Below, piece by piece: positions 1-5,970 of a DNA stretch of 10,535 bases. Both the position numbers and the translations under genes were made by a program. Location of the stretch: the NCBI GenBank assembly GCA_937888775.1, contig CALAQT010000421.1:1-10535 (forward strand). The letters run 5' to 3'. Position 1 is the stretch's first letter, and every line of letters starts with the position of its first letter. Source of the stretch: an uncultured Actinomycetes bacterium. GTDB lineage: Bacteria > Actinomycetota > Thermoleophilia > Solirubrobacterales > Solirubrobacteraceae. The notes under the pieces are model-generated. The model had not been told where the DNA came from. It ran no database searches and was given only the letters and a program-made list of their open reading frames with translations.

Positions 1-53
1 TCGGCGATCCCGGCGACACTCCATCAATCTACTGCACTGAGATGGAGGACCCT

Positions 54-318
54 TTTCGCAGAAAGCACACGCGCGCCACGCCCGGCGGCTGCCATCGTTC
101 CCGGGCCCAGATGACGGACGCCTGCTTGCCGTTGATTCCGGTTGTCCGCCGTAAGCCGCTGAAATGACGAAAGCGATCGTCAACAATCGGCGAGGCTGAC
201 GCTCGGATCTGGCGCAAAGCGCAAGCGCGCGCCGCCCCTGGCAGACATCCCTCCCCCGGTGCTAGCTCGCGTGCGGGTCAGCTAACTCCGATCCGATCCG
301 CCGTGGCCGCTTCAGCGG
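54..318. repeat. Left arm of a long inverted repeat
   Basis: The reverse complement of this stretch matches 3418-3681 almost base for base. I count about 11 mismatches and two short indels (3 and 4 bases), so roughly 95% identity, with the outer ~95 bases identical. Homology ends at the outer side at about position 54 (TTTCGCAGAAAGC) and at the inner side at 318, exactly where the MITE-like element begins. Similarity appears to resume weakly after that element, from about 506. The inner edge carries a small hairpin (CCGCT-TC-AGCGG, 307-318). A short frame (217 down to about 54, TTG start) is open in both arms, but I see no known domain in it. The arm could be one copy of a dispersed repeat, or the end of a larger mobile unit. 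Confidence 0.85.
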
Positions 319-505
319 GAGGCTGTCGCACAAACCAAACCGCTTGTACGAATTTGACAATGGCCGTTTTTGCTGACCTCGTGAGAGCCGCCCAGGCGGC
401 ACGAGCGGGTCCTTCGCGAACCAAATGGTTCAACCCAAAACCGTCACCTTGTGGCAAACCTCCAAAAAGTCGACCACGACGTTGGTTTGTGCGACAGCCT
501 CGCGG
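315..505. mobile_element. MITE-like element with 20-bp terminal inverted repeats and GCGG target duplication
   Basis: The element proper is 319-501 (183 bp). Its first 20 bases (319-338, starting GAGGCTGTCGCAC) are the exact reverse complement of its last 20 (482-501), with imperfect pairing continuing inward. It is flanked directly by GCGG at 315-318 and 502-505, which fits a 4-bp target site duplication. It carries no transposase, so it would be non-autonomous. An internal hairpin lies at 378-405 (GCCGCC-CA-GGCGGC core with outer CTCGT/ACGAG). Removing the element and one GCGG gives TTCAGCGGCGGAGCAG, which closely matches the right arm read in reverse (TTCAGCGGCAGAGCAG). The right arm therefore acts as an empty site. 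The transposase family that would mobilise it cannot be named from the ends alone. Confidence 0.7.
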
Positions 506-722
506 CGGAGCAGGTGTCGACGGCCACGGCGCGCTGAGGCCCGTGATTGTGCGAGAGCACGAATCGGCGAACTCCGTGGGGACTCAGGCCGCGGACAGCA
601 CAGCAGGGGACTCCCCTTTGTTGCATTGCAGGGCTTTGGCCAAAGGCTGGCTCAGGTGAGATCTCAGATCCCACCGCAAGTCTGAGCGACTGTTCCCGTT
701 GAACAGGGGAAGCCGCTAACAC
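506..722. other. Hairpin-rich intergenic stretch downstream of the YbjQ operon
   Basis: No convincing gene. The stretch lies 3' of the minus-strand YbjQ operon and contains several short inverted repeats: AGGGG-act-CCCCT (605-617), the 12-bp palindrome CTTTGGCCAAAG (634-645), CTCAGA/TCTGAG (664-686), and CTGTTC-ccgtt-GAACAG (690-706). The last two are best placed to act as transcription stops for the operon, but no clear T-tract follows on the minus strand. The first ~20-40 bases after the MITE still resemble the right inverted repeat. Confidence 0.4.
690..706 (-). terminator. Possible terminator hairpin after the YbjQ operon
   Basis: A perfect 6-bp stem, CTGTTC/GAACAG, with a 5-base loop sits 16 bases past the stop codon of the second YbjQ-family gene. 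There is no run of T on the minus strand, so this is a weak or factor-dependent terminator at best. A second 6-bp hairpin (664-686) follows further downstream. Confidence 0.25.
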
Positions 723-1547
723 TTAGTCGTTGATGTCGAGCACCGGTGTGATGTTCGGCAACTGCTGCCCTTTCTCGGCGTGCTCGTTGGGCACGACGGC
801 CGTGCCGAGAGCGAAGAACTCGATTACGTGGCTGCCCCAGCCGTGGCTGTTCTCGTGGAGCTTGACCTCCACGATCCCCAGGACGCCGTCTCCGATCGCC
901 TCGGCCTCCTTCTGCATGCGTTCCATGGCGAGCTCGCGCGCGTCATACAGGGCCTGGGTGTATTGCTCAAGCTCGACGTTCTGACCTGTCTGGCGCATCG
1001 ATTGCATCATGCCTCGATGCGCGACGTGGTAGACGCAGTTGCCCATGACCAGGCCCACTGGGCGCTTGCCGGTTTGCATCAGGGTCCAGAAGGCCTGACC
1101 GGAAAGGTCGCTGGTAAATGGGCGACCGTTGGGTGCGCGGTGGACCTTGCCGCCCTTGTGCTTGATCGCGGTGCCGATGGCGATGAACTCGGCCATGTCC
1201 GCGCCCCACTCGTAGCGTCCGACGTCCAAGCGGACGCCGACGATTCCGTCGGCCCCCAGTTGGTCGGCCTCTTCCTCCATGCGTGTCATGGCAAGCTCGC
1301 GGGCCGAGTACATCGCCTGGCTGAGGACGCCCATCTCCTGGCTCGCTTTCCAGTTGGACTGCTGAAAGCCGATGTGGTAGATGCTCGAGCCCACCACTAG
1401 GCCGACCGGCTCAAAGCCGGCCTTCTCCACGCACAGGTACTCGTTCACGGAGAGGTCGGAGGTGAACAGCCCGCGGGCGTTCATCTTCAGACGCTCGCTC
1501 GCGTGTTCGGCGAGCCCTTCGGTACTCGTCGGATCGTAGGTCGACAT
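723..1547 (-). CDS. YbjQ/UPF0145-family protein with two tandem domains
   Basis: A 274-residue protein made of two copies of the YbjQ-type domain (often labelled heavy-metal-binding, although metal binding is not established for most members). Copy 1 spans about residues 27-133 and copy 2 about 142-255. Both open with an FTSDLS motif, continue with PVGLVxGxxxYH, then a helical SARELAM/DARELAM segment, a GADGIVGV/GDGVLGI strand, and an ExxAxGTAx strand. The tail ends PVLDIND, echoing the PVLSINL tail of the neighbouring protein. No signal peptide or membrane segment is visible, so it is probably cytosolic. The ATG at 1547 has an AGGAG ribosome site 8 bases upstream. It lies 27 bases downstream of the other YbjQ-type gene, so the two are very likely co-transcribed. 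Related single-domain proteins form rings, so a two-domain protein may build mixed oligomers. Cellular role unknown. Confidence 0.85.
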   Translation of the reverse strand: MSTYDPTSTEGLAEHASERLKMNARGLFTSDLSVNEYLCVEKAGFEPVGLVVGSSIYHIGFQQSNWKASQEMGVLSQAMYSARELAMTRMEEEADQLGADGIVGVRLDVGRYEWGADMAEFIAIGTAIKHKGGKVHRAPNGRPFTSDLSGQAFWTLMQTGKRPVGLVMGNCVYHVAHRGMMQSMRQTGQNVELEQYTQALYDARELAMERMQKEAEAIGDGVLGIVEVKLHENSHGWGSHVIEFFALGTAVVPNEHAEKGQQLPNITPVLDIND

Positions 1548-1555
1548 CAGATGCT

Positions 1556-1560
1556 CTCCT
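1556..1560 (-). promoter_or_regulatory. Ribosome binding site of the second YbjQ gene
   Basis: AGGAG on the minus strand, 8 bases before the ATG at 1547. It supports that start and independent translation within the operon. Confidence 0.6.
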
Positions 1561-1574
1561 GAAATGGTGGTGGA

Positions 1575-2492
1575 CTAGACGCCGAGGTTGATCGACAGGA
1601 CCGGTACTCCGAGCGGGGCCGGATGAGGCTCGTGTGCGCCGAGACGAATGGCTGTGCCCAGCACATGCATCGAGACGATGAAGAAGTGCTGCCGATAGCC
1701 GGGGCTCTCATACTCGTGGTGATCGATGTTGTGCGTGAGCGTTGAGATGACCATGTCGTTCGCACCGACCTCGCTGGCCTGACGGCGTACCTCATTCATC
1801 GCGAGTTGACGGGCTGCGTACACGCCTTCGGTGAGCTCGGTCATCTCCTGGTTGCCCCACCACGAGCTCATCATCTGATTGGCTTGCATGCTGAGCGCCA
1901 CGCACACAACGGAGGTGTGGCCGATGACGCCCATCGTCTCGGCTCCGATGCGGCGCAGCTTGTCGACGTCCTGGCCGGAGAACGCGCACATCCGCGGCCC
2001 CGAGCGACCACGCGTCGTGAGCGTGGTTTCGCGCACAGCGGTGCCGAAGACGACGTATTCGACGTTTCCCGGGTCCCCGAGAAAGCCCTTGGCAGTCATC
2101 TCGATGCCGATCACGGCATCGGCGCCTGCGAACTGCGCCTCCTGCCGGAGCCGGTCGAACGAGCGCTGACGCGAAAGGTTCCAGGGCACAGCGAAGGACG
2201 GCATCTCGTGGATCCCGCCTGCGTAGGAGGACCAGCCGTAGTTCTGCCACCCGTGTTGGACTACCGACGAGCCCATCACCTGCGCCAGCGGCGTCAGACC
2301 GGAGGCCTGAGCGAGCGCGTACTCTTTCGCGCTCAGATCGCTACTGAACGGCGAACTCGCCGCGGCGATCCCCTTGAGACGCTGTTCCGCTCCCAGCGGG
2401 ATCCCACCGCGTCCGATGCGCTCAAGATCGACCGCCGCTGCTTGGCGCTCATCTTCGTTGAGCGGTGCCGATCGTTTCCCGAATAGTGGCAA
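1575..2492 (-). CDS. YbjQ/UPF0145-family protein, two divergent domains, first gene of operon
   Basis: From the TTG at 2492 this is about 305 residues, starting MPLFGKR and followed by a helical DLERIGRGGIPLGAEQRLKG leader. I prefer this start because the frame upstream (to a TTG at 2582) reads as unlike protein, and a GGAAG purine run precedes 2492 at short spacing. Domain 1 (about residues 48-155) has FSSDLSAKEYAL, PLAQVMGSSV, a GADAVIGIEM strand and EYVVFGTAV. Domain 2 (about 168-285) has lost the FTSDLS opening (now CAFSGQDVDKL) but keeps MGVIGHTSVV, YAARQLAM, a GANDMVISTL strand and HVLGTAI. The C-terminus ends PVLSINLGV. It shares architecture with the downstream gene but is clearly diverged from it, so the pair is an old duplication. 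Function unknown; likely cytosolic and co-acting with its neighbour. Confidence 0.8.
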   Translation of the reverse strand: MPLFGKRSAPLNEDERQAAAVDLERIGRGGIPLGAEQRLKGIAAASSPFSSDLSAKEYALAQASGLTPLAQVMGSSVVQHGWQNYGWSSYAGGIHEMPSFAVPWNLSRQRSFDRLRQEAQFAGADAVIGIEMTAKGFLGDPGNVEYVVFGTAVRETTLTTRGRSGPRMCAFSGQDVDKLRRIGAETMGVIGHTSVVCVALSMQANQMMSSWWGNQEMTELTEGVYAARQLAMNEVRRQASEVGANDMVISTLTHNIDHHEYESPGYRQHFFIVSMHVLGTAIRLGAHEPHPAPLGVPVLSINLGV

Positions 2493-2732
2493 ACCTCTTC
2501 CGATCTTGGCATATAGCCGTCGCCTACACGCCGCGACGACCCTTGCCGGGCGACCTCGGAGCCGGTGCGTCTCAATCGCCAACGCTCATGGCGAACGGTT
2601 CTAGCGGATCGAGGCGCCCGGCATAACCACACAGAAGATCCTCGCGGTGCTCAGACTTGTCGTCGTGGTCTGGCTACCCGCCGCGCGTCATGGGCCTGAC
2701 TGACGTGACGCGGATGTAGGGGCGTTACGTGC
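2493..2732. other. Divergent intergenic region between YbjQ operon and lipoprotein gene
   Basis: The stretch separates two divergently read genes and must hold the promoters of both. I see no consensus sigma-70 pair with proper spacing. A TATATG hexamer near 2512-2517 (minus strand) is the only AT-rich -10-like element close to the YbjQ start, and it lacks a matching -35. A TTG-started extension of the YbjQ frame into this region (to 2582) is possible but not favoured. Confidence 0.3.
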
Positions 2733-3257
2733 GTGTTACCGCCCGTACCGTACGTTGGAGCCCGACAAAAGCGTTGCGCGCGTAGCAGCAAACCACCGTG
2801 CAGCCCCTGCCGCAGCCTGTCGATCGCGCTCGCTGCCGTCACGGGCATGGTGGCGATCGCCGCTTGCGGATCCTCGAGCCAGCCCACCCGTACGGCCGCC
2901 TCGACGTCTTCACCGCAAAGAGTTGAGTACTCAGATTGCGTGCGCTCCCACGGCTTCCCAAACTTCCCCGATCTCAACGCGAACGGCAGCGTCAACCTAC
3001 CCTCCGGCATCAACCCGCGGGCGCCCGCGTTCCAAGCCGCCCAGCAGGCATGCGCCACCCTGCGGCCGGGCGCTGGCAGTCCGCCGCCACCGATCTCGCT
3101 GGCGCAGAAGAAGAGTGTTGCCAACGCGCGGTGCATGCGCAAGCACGGCGTGCCGAACTTCGCCGACGTGGTATTCGCGCTCGGCGGCGAGGGGATCGGC
3201 TACAACGTCCGCCCCGGAAGCCTCGCCTACGCGCGGCGCAGGCGATCTTTCAAGTAG
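2733..3257 (+). CDS. Putative secreted lipoprotein with two CxRxHGxPNF motifs, frameshifted near the C-terminus
   Basis: The frame from GTG 2733 gives 174 residues. A signal segment (LSIALAAVTGMVAIAAC) ends in a lipobox with Cys45, so the mature protein should be a lipid-anchored envelope protein. After a Ser/Thr-rich linker come two diagnostic motifs, CVRSHGFPNFPD (residues 69-80) and CMRKHGVPNFAD (134-145), typical of a family of uncharacterised actinobacterial lipoproteins. Between them, AFQAAQQACATLRPG matches the segment that follows each motif in such proteins. The second copy of that segment is in another frame: right after GSLAY the sequence RAAQAIFQVERKAC is read from about 3230. One base is therefore missing near 3229-3233, and the annotated end is artificial. 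The shifted frame runs to 3424 without a natural-looking stop. The exact start is uncertain; no strong ribosome site is visible. Function unknown. Confidence 0.65.
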   Translation: MLPPVPYVGARQKRCARSSKPPCSPCRSLSIALAAVTGMVAIAACGSSSQPTRTAASTSSPQRVEYSDCVRSHGFPNFPDLNANGSVNLPSGINPRAPAFQAAQQACATLRPGAGSPPPPISLAQKKSVANARCMRKHGVPNFADVVFALGGEGIGYNVRPGSLAYARRRRSFK

Positions 3258-3417
3258 AACGCAAGGCCTGCGCGCACGTTGGGACGCCCTTGCCGTTGAG
3301 AGCTCTCCTCAAGGGGCGCCGTAAGAAAGCGGCAAGTCTCGGCCCGGTCGGCGGGCAGACCGATGCTCCTGAACGGTTGCAGAACTCTCCTCAGCGAAGC
3401 CGCCGGCTACTGCTCTG

Positions 3418-3681
3418 CCGCTGAAGCGGCCACGGCGGATCGGATCAGAGTTAGCTGACCCGCCCCACGCGAGCTAGCACCGGGGGATGTCTGCCAGGGG
3501 CGGCGCGGGCTTGCGCCTTGCCACGGATCCGAGCGTCAGCCTCAGCGGTTGTTGACGGTCGCTTTCGTCATTTCAGCGGCTTACGGCGGACGACCGGAAT
3601 CAACGGCAAGCAGGCGTCCGTCATCTGGGCCCGGGAACGATGGCAGCCGCCGGGCGTGGCGCGCGTGTGCTTTCTGCGAAA
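3418..3681. repeat. Right arm of the long inverted repeat
   Basis: Inverted copy of 54-318, with the same landmarks in reverse order: the CCGCT/AGCGG hairpin, TTAGCTGACCC, GCGAGCTAGCACC, and the identical outer stretch ending CTTTCTGCGAAA. This arm has no insertion and continues inward into sequence that matches the bases just beyond the MITE in the left arm (about 14 of 19). The shifted lipoprotein frame ends inside it. The frame corresponding to the left-arm ORF is also open here, from a TTG at 3518. Confidence 0.85.
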
Positions 3682-4110
3682 GCGCTCGTCAGCATGTCGG
3701 TCCCGGTTGGACCCTGGCCGCTCGCGCTATCGCCCAATACCGAGCGCGACGGCGCCCGCCGGACAGCCGACGGTCCTCCGGGCCAGGCGGTGGATGCTGC
3801 AGGTACCGCCGGGGTCCAGCAGGCCGTCGCGGGAGCCCTGCTTATCTGAACGATGAGCTGCTGTCAACCTCCAAGGTGGGGTGGCTGGGGTTTGTTCTCC
3901 GTAGACGCCCTGGCTTATCTGGGTCCGCGACCCACGTGGCTGTTGGGTCGGTGACAAGATGGTTGATCGGTCGTTCCGGTGGAGCGACTCCGGCCGCTCG
4001 GTCTATCGAGGACCGCCACGTTGATCGCGTGGGAGCCAGCAGGGCTGCGGGAGCTGGCCGGAAGAGTGGCATCAGTGATGGATGGGCTTGACGGAAGATC
4101 GTGGTGTCAG
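3682..4110. other. Gene-free stretch between the repeat arm and the IS110 transposase
   Basis: No protein family is recognisable in any frame. The region is 3' of the minus-strand transposase, so part of it probably belongs to the IS110 element's distal end. IS110 elements lack conventional terminal inverted repeats, so I cannot place that end. A short repeated word, CTTATCTG, occurs at 3840 and 3912, with no evident role. Confidence 0.3.
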
Positions 4111-5137
4111 CTACTGGCTGACGGGTTCCAGGGCGGCGGGCCCGAGCTCACGCAGGACGTGGTAGGAGCGGCGCGCGAGCTTGCGCGCGATCGTCAGCGA
4201 CGCACGGGTGTGTGACAGTCCGCGGGCTTTGAGTGCCAGGTAGTCCTGATGGTCGGGACTGGATGGCCGGCACGCGGATTGGGCCGCTTCGTAGAGCGCC
4301 CAGCGCAGTTCGGCGGATCCTTGGTGGGTGAGCTTCCCGACGCGTGCGGTGCGGTCTGAGCGGTGCACCCCGATATCGATCCCGGCGCACCGAAGCCGCT
4401 TGACGGGAGGCGTGCATCCGGGACACGTCCCCGAGCTCGGTCAAGGTGATCAGCGCCGTCAGCTCGCCCATCCCGTAGAGCGTCATCAGTGCCTTGCAGC
4501 CGGTTTGGCGGCGCGCGAGCTTGCGAATCTCCGACTCGATCCGGGCGATCTGGATCTCGAGCAGATCGATCATCTCCAACGCGATCGTGATCCGCTCGGT
4601 CGCGTCGATCGGAAGCGCTTGCTTGGCGAGGAACTCGCGGCCAGCAAGCGTGCTCAGGTGCTCGGGCGAGCCGCTGATGCCGTGGTGATAGAGCGTCGCA
4701 CGGATCCGCTGGTGCCACGCCGTGCGCTCGTCGACTAGCGTCTTACGCAGCCGCGCTCGCGTTCGCCACTGACGCACATGCTCCGGCGGGACCCACGACT
4801 CAGGCAGGCGCCCCTCGGTGAGCAGTTCCCGCAGCCACCGCGCGTCTTCGCGGTCAGTCTTCGCGCGACGCCTACGACCTCGCAGCGCGCTGGTCTCGAC
4901 CGGCTCGGCAAGATGCGCGACCGCGCCGGTGCGCTCAAGCGCCTGGCAGACGAACAGCCAGCCGGTGCACGCCTCGACCGCCACATGGACCTCGCGACCC
5001 GGGAACCGACCGACCCACCGCTCGACCGCCGGCCGTGTGGAATCGATCCGTCCGCGCGTGATCTCATCGGTCTCGGTATCCAACGCGTCGAACGTGATCT
5101 GCGCGCGATGCACATCAAACCCGGCGAACACAGTCAT
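4111..5137 (-). pseudogene. IS110-family transposase, disrupted by one frameshift
   Basis: From the ATG at 5137 (AAGGAG ribosome site at 5144-5149, 6-base spacing) the frame gives a DEDD-type RuvC-like N-terminal domain with D8 (FAGFDVH), E55 (AVEACTGW), and D95 and D98 (AKTDREDARWL). A coiled middle and a helix-hairpin-helix-like TLYGMGELTALITLTELGD segment follow. After ASRQAA (about residue 248) the frame is lost. The correct C-terminal Transposase_20-type sequence (AGIDIGVHRSDRTARVGKL, then ELRWALYEAA) continues in another frame to a TAG at 4111. One extra T on the minus strand at 4393-4394 explains it. Restored length is about 341 residues, normal for the family, with a candidate catalytic serine near residue 260. 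As it stands the product would lack the C-terminal catalytic domain. This could be real inactivation or a sequencing indel. Confidence 0.85.
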
Positions 5138-5330
5138 CGCCGTCTCCTTCCTACGCCATTCCTGATCTCGAGCACACCAAGGACTGCCGCATGCGCGGCG
5201 TTCAGCCCGGACCATCGCCTAACGTCAGACACGGTCGGTACCTCCGATTCGATTGGCCGGCCGCGCGGCTGTCATCCGCGCGCGCCTACACCGCCGTTCG
5301 ACACGGAGGTCCGACCACCTTCAGCCGAGG
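5138..5330 (-). ncRNA. Candidate IS110 bridge-RNA region upstream of the transposase
   Basis: This is the 5' non-coding flank of the transposase, the place where IS110-group elements encode their bridge RNA. It holds a long imperfect stem: 5233-5246 (GGTCGGTACCTCCG) pairs with 5304-5316 (CGGAGGTCCGACC), 13 bp with one bulged base. Nested within it is a perfect 6-bp hairpin, GCGCGG-ctgtcat-CCGCGC (5263-5281). The orientation, position and nested-stem architecture fit a structured guide RNA. I could not identify target- or donor-binding loops or the element's end, so the limits are approximate. Confidence 0.4.
5144..5149 (-). promoter_or_regulatory. Ribosome binding site of the IS110 transposase
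   Basis: AAGGAG on the minus strand, 6 bases before the ATG at 5137. It decides that start over an in-frame upstream alternative at 5215. Confidence 0.65.
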
Positions 5331-5391
5331 CCCCTCCCGTCAAACCGACCGGCAGTTCATGCCATCTATCGGCGAGATCCAGGGCCAGGAT

Positions 5392-5520
5392 TCACGTCGC
5401 TGCAGACACGTCTCCGGCGTCCACGATGGCGATGCCGGCTTGCGCTTTGATCAGGTGCGCCATGGCCGTTGCTTTCGCGTGAAGGCGAGCACCGGCGCCG
5501 GTCGTCTCAGCCTTCTGCAA
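5392..5520 (-). pseudogene. Possible small ORF or gene remnant (42 codons)
   Basis: A minus-strand frame opening at TTG 5520 (or ATG 5463) reads LQKAETTGAGARLHAKATAM then AHLIKAQAGIAIVDAGDVSA, to a TGA at 5392. Residue composition looks protein-like, with alternating hydrophobic strands, but it matches no family I recognise and no ribosome site is evident. It may be the 3' end of a gene cut by the IS110 insertion. Low confidence. Confidence 0.2.
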
Positions 5521-5566
5521 CCGCCCAGGAGCAGCGGTCCGGGCCGACCGGGGCTAGCCGAGGAGC

Positions 5567-5686
5567 TCAGCATGGAAACGATCGCGTCACGATGATCTCG
5601 GCGGCACGCTCGGCGAGCCACTCGGCGACCGGGTCGGCGTTGCGGCGGTGGCCGGTCCACGCCTCAAGCAGCCACGGCCAAGTCAT
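5567..5686 (-). pseudogene. Possible small ORF or gene remnant (39 aa)
   Basis: From the ATG at 5686 the minus strand reads MTWPWLLEAWTGHRRNADPV followed by AEWLAERAAEIIVTRSFPC and a stop. The frame is also open upstream of the ATG. The amphipathic AEWLAERAAEI helix looks real, but the family is unknown and the piece is short. It is probably a leftover of a larger gene in this disrupted stretch. Confidence 0.2.
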
Positions 5687-5727
5687 GACCGCTCCGCACC
5701 AATTGCGGCAGCGCGGCGATCGGCGGC

Positions 5728-5761
5728 AGCGCTTCTGCTTGTAGCCCGGAGCAGAAGCGCT
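5728..5761. repeat. Strong hairpin, perfect 12-bp stem
   Basis: AGCGCTTCTGCT (5728-5739) and AGCAGAAGCGCT (5750-5761) are exact reverse complements around a 10-base loop. No T-tract follows on either strand, so a simple intrinsic terminator is unlikely. It could be a factor-assisted stop, or a fold at the edge of a mobile element. Confidence 0.5.
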
Positions 5762-5787
5762 CGCTCGCTTTGCCTGGCCTCCGAATG

Positions 5788-5877
5788 ATGAGGATCCTGG
5801 TGACCGGGATGTCGGAACTGCAAGCCTCGTGGCTGATCGAGAGCAGAGATTGCGCGGCTGTGGGAGTTCCCAATTGA
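5788..5877 (+). pseudogene. Possible decayed start of a P-loop protein
   Basis: The frame reads MRILVTGMS and then goes astray. MRxLVTGMSGTGKS is a familiar opening of actinobacterial P-loop kinases/ATPases. Here the next bases (GGAACTGCAAG) would read GTGK if two single G residues were restored. The rest of the frame ends at a TGA at 5877, and no downstream domain can be followed. The match is short and may be coincidence; it is included as a candidate gene fragment only. Confidence 0.2.
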
Positions 5878-5970
5878 CGGCGATGACCCGTGGTCGCGTG
5901 GTCTCATTGATCCACCGGAAGTGCGGCGGCAGCTAGCGGGAGCGCATTCGATGCCGCAGAGCTTGAGCTG

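Noticed and set aside
354..359. TTGACA hexamer inside the MITE-like element, as a promoter -35
   Set aside because: No -10 hexamer at suitable spacing follows it.
780..1400. Long plus-strand frame opposite the YbjQ gene
   Set aside because: It is the antisense shadow of a clearly conserved minus-strand protein and has no family signature; high GC keeps such frames open.
1806..2486. Plus-strand frame of 226 codons opposite the first YbjQ gene
   Set aside because: Antisense shadow; composition is Arg/Ala/His-rich and matches nothing.
5191..5595. 134-codon plus-strand frame upstream of the IS110 transposase
   Set aside because: No ribosome site or domain; it spans the structured IS flank and unrelated fragments.
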